From contig NZ_SLZF01000009.1 in assembly GCF_004341515.1 (NCBI RefSeq), positions 1 to 64,000 of the forward strand: DNA of 64,000 nucleotides, written 5' to 3'. The notes under the pieces are model-generated. The model was not told where the DNA came from. It searched no databases and saw only the letters and a list, made by a program, of their open reading frames with translations. The DNA is from Allobosea sp. BK604. Lineage in GTDB: Bacteria; Pseudomonadota; Alphaproteobacteria; Rhizobiales; Beijerinckiaceae. Positions within the stretch are counted from its first letter, which is position 1. Each line of letters starts with the position of its first letter. The position numbers and the translations under genes were made by a program. Below are positions 24,739-33,354 of this stretch, in pieces.

Positions 24739-26247
24739 CTAGTGCCCGCCAGACGCCGAGGCGTGCGTCATCTTCTCGATGACTTGTTCGAGGCTGAAGC
24801 TCGCCGCCTTCTGTCGCGGCGGGAACTCCTTGAACGTCTCCAGAAACTCCGCGACGATGGCTTGCGCCGGAACGAGCAGGAAAATGTGCCGGAACATCCA
24901 GTCGTAGAACGTATTCGACGTTTGCTGCGCGCGCTCGTAGGGGTCCATCCGTAGATTGAAGATGTAGGGCGTGCGGAGCGTGACGAACGGTTCCTGCCAG
25001 ATCTTCAGCGTATGTTCGACCCGCTGCTCCATGAACAGCATCTTCCAGTTGTCGTAGCGCAGGGCGGCGACATCGCCCTCGTCGGTGAAGTAGATGAAGC
25101 CCTTGCGCGGGCATTCCTTCGCCGTGCCGGTGAGGTGCGGGAGCAGGTTGTAGCCGTCGAGATGCACCTTGTAGGTGTTCTTGCCGATCTTGTGGCCCTT
25201 TTTCAGCTTCTCGGCGATGTCGGGTTCCCCGGCGACCGCGAGAATGGTCGGAAACCAGTCCTGGTGGCTGATGATCTCGTTGGACACCGATCTGGCCGGG
25301 ATCTTGCCGGGGTAGCGAACCATGCAAGGCACGCGATAGGCGCCTTCCCAGCTCGTGTTCTTCTCGGAGCGGAACGGCGTCGTGCCCGCGTCCGGCCAGG
25401 TATTCATATGCGGGCCATTATCGGTGCTGTACTGGACGAAGGTGTTGTTGGCGATGCCGAGCTCGTCGAGGAAGTCGAGCATCTCGCCGATGCACTTGTC
25501 GTGGTCGATCATCACGTCGTGATACTCGGACTGCCAGCGGCCGGACTGACCACGGCTCTCCGGCTTCACATGCGTCCAGGCATGCATATGCGAAGTGTTG
25601 AACCAGACGAAGAACGGTTCGCCAGCGTCGTGGGCCGCCTTGATGAACTTCTTGGCCGCCGCAAGGAATTCGTCATCGCAGGTCTCCATGCGCTTTTTAG
25701 TCAGGGGCCCGGTGTTCTCGATCTTCTGGCCCCCCTTGCCGTCGGCCCAGCAGTGCAGCACGCCGCGTGGACCGTATTTCTTCTTGAATTTGGGGAAGTC
25801 CTTGGGGTTGGGATAATCGACTTCCTCCGGCTCTTCCTCTGCATTCAGATGGTAAAGGTTGCCGAAGAATTCGTCGAAGCCATGCATTGTCGGCAAGTGC
25901 TCATCACGGTCACCGAGATGGTTCTTGCCGAACTGACCCGTGCGATAGCCGAGCGGCTTGAGCGCTTCGGCGATGGTGATGTCCTCGGCTTTGAGCCCGA
26001 GTTCGGCACCAGGAAGTCCAACCTTGGTGAGCCCCGTGCGGAGCCCGCATTGGCCGGTGATGAACGACGCACGGCCGGCGGTACAGCTCTGCTCCGCGTA
26101 TGAATCGGTGAAGAGTATACCCTCGTCTGCGAGGCGGTCGATATTGGGCGTCTTGTAGCCCATCATTCCCTTTGAGTAGCAACTCAGGTTCGACTGACCG
26201 ATGTCATCGCCCCACATAACCAGAATATTCGGTTTCTTCGTCGCCAT
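24739..26247 (-). CDS. Arylsulfatase (type I, formylglycine)
   Basis: 502 residues. Hydrolyses sulfate esters. Metal site residues Asp14 and Asp15 are in NILVMWGDDIGQSN. The signature Cys55 in SCTAGRASFITGQ (C-x-A-x-R) would be oxidised to formylglycine. Further metal and substrate residues lie in STDNGPHMNTWPD and FVWFNTSHMHAWTH. There is no signal peptide, so the enzyme appears cytosolic. ATG 26247 is chosen because GGGAG precedes it; an upstream ATG at 26280 is possible. The substrate is unknown. No formylglycine-generating enzyme or sulfate transporter gene is nearby, so activation must rely on a gene elsewhere. Confidence 0.9.
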   Translation of the reverse strand: MATKKPNILVMWGDDIGQSNLSCYSKGMMGYKTPNIDRLADEGILFTDSYAEQSCTAGRASFITGQCGLRTGLTKVGLPGAELGLKAEDITIAEALKPLGYRTGQFGKNHLGDRDEHLPTMHGFDEFFGNLYHLNAEEEPEEVDYPNPKDFPKFKKKYGPRGVLHCWADGKGGQKIENTGPLTKKRMETCDDEFLAAAKKFIKAAHDAGEPFFVWFNTSHMHAWTHVKPESRGQSGRWQSEYHDVMIDHDKCIGEMLDFLDELGIANNTFVQYSTDNGPHMNTWPDAGTTPFRSEKNTSWEGAYRVPCMVRYPGKIPARSVSNEIISHQDWFPTILAVAGEPDIAEKLKKGHKIGKNTYKVHLDGYNLLPHLTGTAKECPRKGFIYFTDEGDVAALRYDNWKMLFMEQRVEHTLKIWQEPFVTLRTPYIFNLRMDPYERAQQTSNTFYDWMFRHIFLLVPAQAIVAEFLETFKEFPPRQKAASFSLEQVIEKMTHASASGGH

Positions 26248-26507
26248 TTGCTTGCTCCCATGTTGATGACCACGGTGCATTTAGCCAAGGCTGTCGGATA
26301 AGGTCGTTGCGGCTTCACCACCTGCATGATCCGCCGTCAATCTGGAAAAGGCCGTTGGGGCGGGCCCCGCGATCTCACCGGGGCAAGCCTCAATACGCCG
26401 ATCCAAAAACCCTGTCGACAGTCCGGTCACTGCCGGCAGCGAAGCAGGTGCGCATTGAAGGTGGCAACCATTGCGAGATAAAACCTTACATGCAGGAGGC
26501 GGTCGCA

Positions 26508-27200
26508 ATGCTCGACGCACTGGAGATCGACGACGATGACGATGTTTCTATCGTCGAGGCGGTAGAAGAAGCATTCGGCATCACGATCAGCGATGCTGAG
26601 GCAGGCGCTTGCTTCACGGTCAGCGATTTATTTGCGCTTGTCTGCGCAAAAGTGCCAACCGTCGATGCCAGCGATCAGTTGCCTTGTCTCACCGCAACGG
26701 CCTTCAGAGCTATTCGCCGAGCGATCCGGGCGCGGCACCCCGGCCTCGGCATTCGGCCAAATACCCGCTTGGACAGAATGATCGACGGGCCCGACCATCG
26801 AGCTTGGCGTGACTACCTTGCGAGCGAGACCGGCCTGCACCTTCCCAACCCGTCGCTTCCGAATATGGCTCCCCTGGTCGCTGTCTTTGCGATTGCCGCC
26901 GGAAGTGCGGTTTCCGTCATGGGCCTGTCGGGTGGGTCCCTCTTTGCAGCGGGGCTGATCGGGCTGCTTTCAGCCATTGGGGTTGGCTACGCATACGGGC
27001 GATGGGCTTGGAGCGAATTCACCACGATCGGTGATCTCGCACGACAGGCGTCTGCCTTGAGTATCGCACAGGCTGTCAAAGCCAATGGCGCTGTCCGTCG
27101 AGGCGAGGCCTGGACGGCGCTTGTAACAGTGGTCTCTGGCTTCTCGCTGCGGACCGGGGACGTTGGTCCCGCAACACGGTTCTTCACGGAGCGCCGCTGA
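26508..27200 (+). CDS. Carrier-protein-like membrane protein
   Basis: 230 residues from ATG 26508, which follows AGGAGG by 8 bases. Residues 1-45 resemble an acyl-carrier-protein half-domain (VSIVEAVEEAFGITISDAEA then FTVSDLFALV), but the DSL serine that carries phosphopantetheine is replaced by Asp. A second module (TRLDRMIDGPDHRAWRDYLASETGL) is interrupted by a two-helix membrane hairpin (VAVFAIAAGSAVSVMGLSGG and AAGLIGLLSAIGVGYAYG) and resumes with FTTIGDLARQA. I infer a membrane-bound, non-acylated carrier-like protein; the role is unknown. Upstream sequence in frame is open but lacks a ribosome site. It is divergent from the arylsulfatase. Confidence 0.65.
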   Translation: MLDALEIDDDDDVSIVEAVEEAFGITISDAEAGACFTVSDLFALVCAKVPTVDASDQLPCLTATAFRAIRRAIRARHPGLGIRPNTRLDRMIDGPDHRAWRDYLASETGLHLPNPSLPNMAPLVAVFAIAAGSAVSVMGLSGGSLFAAGLIGLLSAIGVGYAYGRWAWSEFTTIGDLARQASALSIAQAVKANGAVRRGEAWTALVTVVSGFSLRTGDVGPATRFFTERR

Positions 27201-27351
27201 AGGCGAAGCGATCTCCTGATTTGGCCACCGTCGCTTTCACTCCGCCGAGGGCAGCCTCCCTGAATCTGCTCCCGCTGACCATGCCGATGTGGCCCCTGGC
27301 ACTCGCCGAAGCGCAGGCTGTCCCTCCGCTCCGCTTCAAGGGCCGAGCCGG

Positions 27352-29649
27352 TCAGGCGCTGAGCTGATCCCTGATCGGCAATTGCCTGATGCGCTTTCCG
27401 GTTGCCGCGAAAACCGCATTGGCGATGGCGGGCGCGACAGGCGGCAGGCCGGGTTCGCCGACACCGCCGAGCGGACGGGCGTAATCGTCGGAGCGGATGA
27501 TGTGCACCCGGATGTCCCGCGGCGCCGAGTCCATCCGTGTCAGCTCGTAGGTATCGAAGTTGTTCTGCTCGGCGCGCCCGTTCTTGAACGAGATCTCGGC
27601 CGAGCTGGCGAGGCCGGCACCCATGATCGCCGCGCCTTCCATCTGCGACCGGATCCGCTCGGGATTGACCACGGGGCCACAGTCGATGGCGATATCGATG
27701 CGCGGGATCGCGAGCCGTCCGCGATCGTTGACCTCGACTTCGACAGCCGCGGCGACATAGGTGACGAAGCTGTAATGGCCGGCAATGCCGAGGCCCCTGC
27801 CCTTGTCGAGCGGGCGCCCCCAGCCGATGCCCTCGGCCGCCGCCGCGATGACGCGCCTCAGGCGGCCTGTGTCGATCGGATAGAGCCTGGGATCCTCCCC
27901 GTGGTTCCAGACATCGCCGAGCGCGGTCGGATCGATCAGGCGATCGGGCCCGATGATCTCGAGCAGATAGTCCCTGGGATCGCGTCCGGCCGCGTGGGCG
28001 AGTTCGGCGACGAAGGACTGCACGGCAAAGGCATGGGGAACATTGGACACGGCCCGGTACCAGCCGATGCGCACATGCGCCGCCGCTTCCGGGTTCTCGA
28101 CGCGAATATTCGGGATCGCGAACGGCAAGTTGACGAGACCCATCCCGAGTTCGAACGGCAAGGCGTGCTTCGGGTCCGGAGCAAATGTCGAACCTATCGT
28201 TGGTTCGGCGGCGCGATGAAGCCAGGCGACCGGCTTTCCCTGGCTATCGAGACCAGCCTCGAGGCGCTGCACTGAAACCGTGTGGTAATAGCCGTGATGG
28301 AGATCGTCTTCCCGCGTCCAGACGAGCTTGACCGGGACGCCGTCCATGGCCTTCGAGCAGAGGCCAGCCTCGATCACGAAGTCCGGTTTTGATTTCCGGC
28401 CGAAGCCACCGCCCAGCAGGGTGACGTTGACCTTCACCTTCTCCAGGGGAAGCCCCAGATTGCTGGCGAGCCGCGCCCGCGTGACCTGGGGCGCCTGCGT
28501 GCAGGCCCAGGCCTCCGCCGCGCCGTCGACGATGCGAACCAGCGCCGCGGGCGGCTCCATCGCGGACTGCGCCAGGTGCGGGATATAGTATTCGGCCTGG
28601 ACGCGCCGATCGGCCCGGGACAGCGCGCCGTCGACATCGCCCTCGCGTCTCACGACCTTGCCTGGCGCTCGCACCGCCTGCGTCAGCTCGGCCCGATAGC
28701 TGTCCGAGGAATAGGCGGCATTGGGGCCGTCATCCCAGCTGATCCTCAGCTTCTCGCGCCCGCGAATGGCGGCCCAGCTGTTGCGGGCGATGACCGCCAC
28801 GCCGCCGAGCGGAGCGAATTCCGAGGGAATGGCGGGGGCATCGAGCTTGATGACCTTGACGACGTCCGGGACCTTCTCGGCTTCGGCGGCGTCATAGGAC
28901 GCGACCTTTCCGCCAAAGACCGGGGGTCGCGCGATCACGGCGTAGAGCATGCCGTCGACGCGGGCATCGATGCCGTAGACCGCGCGTCCGGTCGTGATGT
29001 CGAAATTATCGACCAGGCCGACATTGTCCTTGCCGATATAGCGGAAGGCACGCGGGTCCTTGAGCCTGATCTGAGCGGGATCCGGGATCGGCATCCCGGC
29101 CGCCGCCTGCGCAAGCTCGCCGTATTCGAGTCTCTGGCCGCTCGCTGCATGGAGCACGCCGTGATCCAGGGCGACAACACTCGCGACAGGCACGTTCCAG
29201 CGCTGGGCCGCGGCCATTTCCAACATGGTGCGGGCCGCCGCGCCGGCGCGCCGCAAGGGCATGAAGTTGTGCCGCAGGCTGCGGGAGCCATCGGTATCCT
29301 GGTTGCCGAAGCGCTCCTCGTCGGCCCAGGCCTGGCTGACGCGCACCTTGTCCCAATCGGCATCGAGCTCGTCGGCGACCACCATCGCGACCGATGTGCG
29401 CGCGCCCTGCCCCATCTCGGAGCGGTGGCAGGTGACGGTCACGACGCCCTCGCTGTCGATGGCGATGAAGATCCGGGGATCGTCCCGCCAGCCATTCGGC
29501 ATCCCGTCGGCGCCGAATTTCTTGTCCTGGGCCCTCGCAAACCTGGGAAGGCCGACAGCCAGAACGAAGGCGCCAGCGGAGGCGCCGGCGATAAAGCCGC
29601 GCCGGCTCGCATTGGTCAGAACTGAGCGACCGGTCCGATGCGCCGTCAT
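27352..29649 (-). CDS. Molybdenum hydroxylase large subunit (xanthine dehydrogenase family)
   Basis: 765 residues. It binds molybdopterin cytosine dinucleotide and hydroxylates an N-heterocycle or aldehyde. The N-terminus has a twin-arginine signal (ASRRGFIAGASAGAFVLAVG, ending FARAQ), so it is exported to the periplasm. Visible blocks are TVTCHRSEMGQGARTSVAM, VTLLGGGFGRKSKPDFV (the conserved GGGFGRR-type loop), MEPPAALVRI and the active-site-near GVGEPGLPPVAPAIANA; the Glu in GVGEPG is the expected catalytic base. Layout and Tat signal match isoquinoline 1-oxidoreductase beta subunit relatives. The start ATG overlaps the small subunit stop (ATGA). The substrate is unknown. Confidence 0.9.
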   Translation of the reverse strand: MTAHRTGRSVLTNASRRGFIAGASAGAFVLAVGLPRFARAQDKKFGADGMPNGWRDDPRIFIAIDSEGVVTVTCHRSEMGQGARTSVAMVVADELDADWDKVRVSQAWADEERFGNQDTDGSRSLRHNFMPLRRAGAAARTMLEMAAAQRWNVPVASVVALDHGVLHAASGQRLEYGELAQAAAGMPIPDPAQIRLKDPRAFRYIGKDNVGLVDNFDITTGRAVYGIDARVDGMLYAVIARPPVFGGKVASYDAAEAEKVPDVVKVIKLDAPAIPSEFAPLGGVAVIARNSWAAIRGREKLRISWDDGPNAAYSSDSYRAELTQAVRAPGKVVRREGDVDGALSRADRRVQAEYYIPHLAQSAMEPPAALVRIVDGAAEAWACTQAPQVTRARLASNLGLPLEKVKVNVTLLGGGFGRKSKPDFVIEAGLCSKAMDGVPVKLVWTREDDLHHGYYHTVSVQRLEAGLDSQGKPVAWLHRAAEPTIGSTFAPDPKHALPFELGMGLVNLPFAIPNIRVENPEAAAHVRIGWYRAVSNVPHAFAVQSFVAELAHAAGRDPRDYLLEIIGPDRLIDPTALGDVWNHGEDPRLYPIDTGRLRRVIAAAAEGIGWGRPLDKGRGLGIAGHYSFVTYVAAAVEVEVNDRGRLAIPRIDIAIDCGPVVNPERIRSQMEGAAIMGAGLASSAEISFKNGRAEQNNFDTYELTRMDSAPRDIRVHIIRSDDYARPLGGVGEPGLPPVAPAIANAVFAATGKRIRQLPIRDQLSA

Positions 29650-30113
29650 GGCCGACCTCCCCTCGCTGCCTGCTTGATGGCGGCCCGGATCCGGGGATAG
29701 GTGCCGCACCGGCACAGGTTGCCGCTCATGGCGGTGTCGATGTCGTCATCGCTGGGATTGGGGCTCTCCTTCAGGAGCGCGGCGGCCTGCATGATCTGGC
29801 CGGGCTGGCAGTAGCCGCACTGGGACACGTTGAGTGTGCGCCATGCGACCTGCACCGGATGATCGCCGCCAGGCGAAAGCCCCTCGATGGTGGTGACCGG
29901 AAGCCCCTCGGCGGCCGAGACAGGCGTCTGGCAAGCGCGCACGGCGATGCCGTCGAGGTGAATGGTGCAGGCCCCGCAGGCAGCGATGCCGCAGCCGAAC
30001 TTGGTGCCGGTGAGACCAAGCACATCGCGGAGATACCAGAGAAGCGGCATGTCCTGGTCGCCGTCATATTGGTATTTGGCGCCGTTCACCAGCAACTGTA
30101 CCATCGCCGGCAT
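29646..30113 (-). CDS. (2Fe-2S) small subunit of the molybdenum hydroxylase
   Basis: 155 residues with two [2Fe-2S] sites: a plant-type site in KFGCGIAACGACTIHLDG (with a later Cys in RACQTPVSA) and the alpha-helical site in QCGYCQPGQIMQAAALL and GNLCRCGTYPRIRAAI. It passes electrons from the molybdenum site of the next gene's product. There is no signal peptide of its own, so co-export with the Tat-bearing large subunit is expected. There is no FAD subunit, so electrons probably go to a cytochrome c or another acceptor not encoded here. It is translationally coupled to the large subunit. Confidence 0.93.
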   Translation of the reverse strand: MPAMVQLLVNGAKYQYDGDQDMPLLWYLRDVLGLTGTKFGCGIAACGACTIHLDGIAVRACQTPVSAAEGLPVTTIEGLSPGGDHPVQVAWRTLNVSQCGYCQPGQIMQAAALLKESPNPSDDDIDTAMSGNLCRCGTYPRIRAAIKQAARGGRP

Positions 30114-30717
30114 CCTTCTTTGCCAGAGTTGGTCGGTCAGAGATCAATAGACACACGGCTCCAGCACGCGGAGGATTGCTCCTCTGCGCCAATCCAGGCC
30201 GGTCGTCATGTCAGGCGTCAGGCTGCGGGACTTGGAGTATCCAGCGTGAGCTCCGACTCCGAGCCCAGGCAAACTCCGCCGATCCAACAATGAATCCTTG
30301 CGGCGACATCGCTCGTGTCGTTCACAGGGTTTACGATACTCCGCTTGCGCCCGTCGTGCCAGCAAGCAGTTTTCCGCCGGAAGCCCAGAATCCATCCTCG
30401 GGGCGGGCAAGCCGGTCGTTTGCAGACGAGGCGAGCGATCCCGGCACGCAATCGGCCGATCATGGATGATCAGCGCGAAGCGGAGATTGCCTGACGGGCC
30501 CGCCCGGAGGCTCTGCTCACAGTATCATTTACCGATGACAGATTAGTCATCGGGCACGCTTCGATTTGTGATTGCAGCTCATTTCCCCAGCTCATACGCT
30601 CGAGGCCAACTGATCTGATATTGTCGCGATAGTTCCATTGTGTTCCTGACGCCGGACAAGGGCGTTGCAGGCGTTGCTTATGGGGAATTGGCCTCATCAA
30701 GCGCAAAAGGGGGAAAG
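30114..30717. other. Intergenic region without a supported gene
   Basis: About 600 bases between the divergent hydroxylase and antiporter genes. Short open frames occur, but none has a credible start, composition or recognisable sequence. Stretches around 30520-30640 are AT-richer (AGTATCATTTACCGATGACA) and are the best place for the kef promoter. Confidence 0.5.
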
Positions 30718-32532
30718 ATGGCAGCCGAGGCGCTCTCGGAAGATCTCGTCAAGGCCGTCGCACTCTTGGGGGCAGGCGTCGTCGCCGTCCCGATCTTCCA
30801 GCGGCTCAAGCTCGGCTCGGTTCTCGGCTATTTCGCCGCCGGCGTCGCGATCGGCCCATCCGGCATCGGCCTGTTCTCCAACCCCGAGACCGTGTTGCAT
30901 GTCGCCGAATTCGGCGTGGTCATGTTCCTCTTCATCATCGGGCTGGAGATGCAGCCCTCGCGGCTCTGGAACCTGCGCCGGGAGATTTTCGGGCTGGGCG
31001 TGGCGCAGGTCGCGGTCTGCGGCGGCCTGCTCACCATCGTGGGGCTGCTCGCCGGACTGAGCCCGCCAGCGGCCTTCCTTGCCGGGATGGGCTTCGTGCT
31101 GTCCTCGACCGCCGTCGTGATGCAGATGCTGAACGAACGCGGCGAGACGTCGACGCCGCAGGGCCAGCAGGCGGTGTCGATCCTGCTGCTCGAGGATCTC
31201 GCGATCGTCCCGCTGCTCGCCATCGTGGCCGTCCTCGCGCCGGTCAAGGCCGGGACGAGCGACGGCTTCATGCCGCTTCTCATCGGAGCAGCCTGCCTGA
31301 TCGGCCTGGTCGCGGCCGGACGATGGCTGCTGAACCCGATGTTCAGGCTGCTCGCCGAGGCCCGGGCGCGGGAGGTCATGACCGGGGCGGCGCTGCTCGT
31401 CGTGCTCGGCTCGGCGCTGCTGATGCAGCTCGGCGGCCTCTCGATGGCGATGGGCGCGTTCCTGGCCGGCGTGCTGCTCTCGGAGTCGAGCTTCCGCCAC
31501 CAGCTCGAAGCGGATATCGAGCCGTTTCGCGGCCTGCTGCTCGGGATGTTCTTCCTGGCCGTCGGCATGTCGCTCGACCTGTCGGCGATCGCGCTCGAAT
31601 GGCAGGTAGTCGCCCTCGGCGTCGCCTCCTTCATGCTCGTCAAGGCCGCCGGCATCTTCATCGTCGCGAAGCTATTCGGCTCGTCCTCGCGCAATGCGAT
31701 CACCCGCGTCGCGCTGTTCTCGCAGGGCGGCGAGTTCGCCTTCGTGCTCTACGCGGCAGCGACCGCAGCAGGCATCTTCGATACGCGGGTCAATGCGATC
31801 GTCACCGCCGTCGTGATCCTGTCGATGGCGCTGACGCCCGTGCTGGTGCTCGCGCTCGACCGCTTCCTGCCACCCGAACAGGAATCGCTCGATGGCGTCG
31901 AGCAGGCCGACGGGCTGCAGGCGCGCGTGCTGATCGTCGGCTTCGGCCGCTTCGGCCAGGTCGCGAGCCAGGCGCTGCTGGCGCGCGGCTTCAGCGTCTC
32001 GATCATCGAGGTCGATGTCGAGCTGATCCGGGCCGCGGCAGATTTCGGCTTCAAGGTCTATTATGGCGACGGAACGCGGCCGGAGATCCTGCATGCCTCG
32101 GGCGCCCACCGGGCCGAGGCGATCCTGGTCTGCGTCGACGGCCGCGCCACGGCCAACGCCATCGTCCGTGTCGCGCAGGCCGATTTCCCGCATGCCAAGC
32201 TGTTTGTCCGCTCCTTCGATCGCGGCCATTCGATGGACCTGATCCGTGCCGGCGTCGACTACCAGATCCGTGAGACCTTCGAATCCGCGATGACCTTCGG
32301 CACCCAGGTGCTTCGCGCCATGGGGGTGCCCGAGGACGAGGTCGTCGAGATCGCGGCCGATGTCCGCCGGCGCGACGACGAGCGCCTCGATCTCCAGGTC
32401 GCGAGCGACATCAACGCCGGGCGGGACCTCCTGCATGGCAACGCGCCGATCCCCGCGCCGCTCACCAAGCCAAAGCTGCGCGGCACCGTCCACGGCAATG
32501 TTCCCGACGATCTCAGCGTCGAGGGAGGCTAG
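30718..32532 (+). CDS. Kef-type monovalent cation:proton antiporter (CPA2)
   Basis: 604 residues. The N-terminal 380 residues form a 12-13-helix CPA2 antiporter (LKLGSVLGYFAAGVAIGPSG, QAVSILLLEDLAIVPLLAIV with the buried ED pair, ALFSQGGEFAFVLYAAA). An RCK/TrkA-N nucleotide-binding domain follows, with Rossmann motif VLIVGFGRFGQVASQALL (about residue 404), and then a C-terminal tail. The architecture matches KefB/KefC potassium efflux, which protects against electrophiles and is gated by glutathione adducts in relatives. No KefF/KefG ancillary subunit is nearby. ATG 30718 after AAGGGGGAAAG is the chosen start. The ChaC-like gene further right also concerns glutathione but is far away. Confidence 0.9.
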   Translation: MAAEALSEDLVKAVALLGAGVVAVPIFQRLKLGSVLGYFAAGVAIGPSGIGLFSNPETVLHVAEFGVVMFLFIIGLEMQPSRLWNLRREIFGLGVAQVAVCGGLLTIVGLLAGLSPPAAFLAGMGFVLSSTAVVMQMLNERGETSTPQGQQAVSILLLEDLAIVPLLAIVAVLAPVKAGTSDGFMPLLIGAACLIGLVAAGRWLLNPMFRLLAEARAREVMTGAALLVVLGSALLMQLGGLSMAMGAFLAGVLLSESSFRHQLEADIEPFRGLLLGMFFLAVGMSLDLSAIALEWQVVALGVASFMLVKAAGIFIVAKLFGSSSRNAITRVALFSQGGEFAFVLYAAATAAGIFDTRVNAIVTAVVILSMALTPVLVLALDRFLPPEQESLDGVEQADGLQARVLIVGFGRFGQVASQALLARGFSVSIIEVDVELIRAAADFGFKVYYGDGTRPEILHASGAHRAEAILVCVDGRATANAIVRVAQADFPHAKLFVRSFDRGHSMDLIRAGVDYQIRETFESAMTFGTQVLRAMGVPEDEVVEIAADVRRRDDERLDLQVASDINAGRDLLHGNAPIPAPLTKPKLRGTVHGNVPDDLSVEGG

Positions 32533-32538
32533 GGTGGC

Positions 32539-32982
32539 GTGACGCAAGATGCCCCGATGGAGCATGAATGCGCGGCAGCCGGCGCGAGCTGTCCCTTTGT
32601 TCGCCGCCCTCTCCGCATCGAGGCGCATCCGGGCGCATTTGTCATCGTCGATGCCGGGGGCAGGATCATCGCCAGGGTCGAGTTTGGGCCTGCGCCGGGG
32701 GATGACGGCCGGCCGAGGCTCTCCGCCGCCGCCGCCCGGTCGGTCGCGCGGGAACTGACCCGCATGCTGACTGGTGGAGGCGAGCGTTCGCCGCCCGATC
32801 ATGCCCCGGCATTCGCCGGCCGCGGCCGGCGCGGACAGGCTCGCCGCTCCGGCGCGATGCTCGATCGCGAGGACCGGCTCGGCCCGGCTGGCAAAGAGGA
32901 CCGCCACGCCCTCTGGAAATGGGTGACGCTTGTCGCAGCGTCCATCGCGATGCTGCGCTTCGTCGTCGAGGTCGCCGAATAG
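32539..32982 (+). CDS. Hypothetical protein, possible C-terminal membrane helix
   Basis: 147 residues from GTG 32539, which follows the antiporter stop at 6 bases. The first 80 residues look like a folded domain (FVIVDAGGRIIARVEF and AAARSVARELTRML), followed by a basic linker and a possible membrane segment (LWKWVTLVAASIAMLRFVV). ATG 32557 is an alternative start. Nothing is recognised. The tight spacing suggests co-transcription with the antiporter. Confidence 0.5.
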   Translation: MTQDAPMEHECAAAGASCPFVRRPLRIEAHPGAFVIVDAGGRIIARVEFGPAPGDDGRPRLSAAAARSVARELTRMLTGGGERSPPDHAPAFAGRGRRGQARRSGAMLDREDRLGPAGKEDRHALWKWVTLVAASIAMLRFVVEVAE

Positions 32983-33354
32983 TGCAGAGGCCGACGCCGG
33001 CCGATCGGCGACATCTGGCGCCCCCTTCGCCGGGACCGGTGCCACCTTGGCCTCATCTGGGCGCTTGATTTAGATCGGATTTGTCTCTTTCATTCCCGGC
33101 GCTCCGCTGAAGGCCTCCTTTGATCTGCAATCTGAACATCGTCCGCAGCCCTGCCTCCGGCCTCGCGGCCCATGGCGGCTGTTCCCGCACGAACGGCTCG
33201 CAGGTCGCGCTCCCCGCGCCGGCCCGGTCGGTTCATGGCACCGCGCCCGATGTGATCGCGGCCGAAAGCGCGTTCGACGGTGCCATGGGCGCTGAGCTGG
33301 ATCGCGTCCGTGAAACCCACGGTGTCGGAGCGAAGCGCCGGTGAGCGTCGTCCT
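32983..33354. other. Intergenic region before the sugar operon
   Basis: About 370 bases. Open frames on both strands lack recognisable sequence. The promoter of the kinase-led operon should lie here. A regulator gene is absent although such operons usually carry one. Confidence 0.45.

Noticed and set aside
24452..25327. N-terminal extension of the DUF202 gene
   Set aside because: It is the sulfatase gene read in a different frame; the DUF202 start at 24451 has a ribosome site.
26307..26507. N-terminal extension of the carrier-like protein, with an IEGGNH stretch resembling an alpha/beta-hydrolase end
   Set aside because: No ribosome site and no hydrolase core upstream. At most it is a short remnant; AGGAGG supports the start at 26508.
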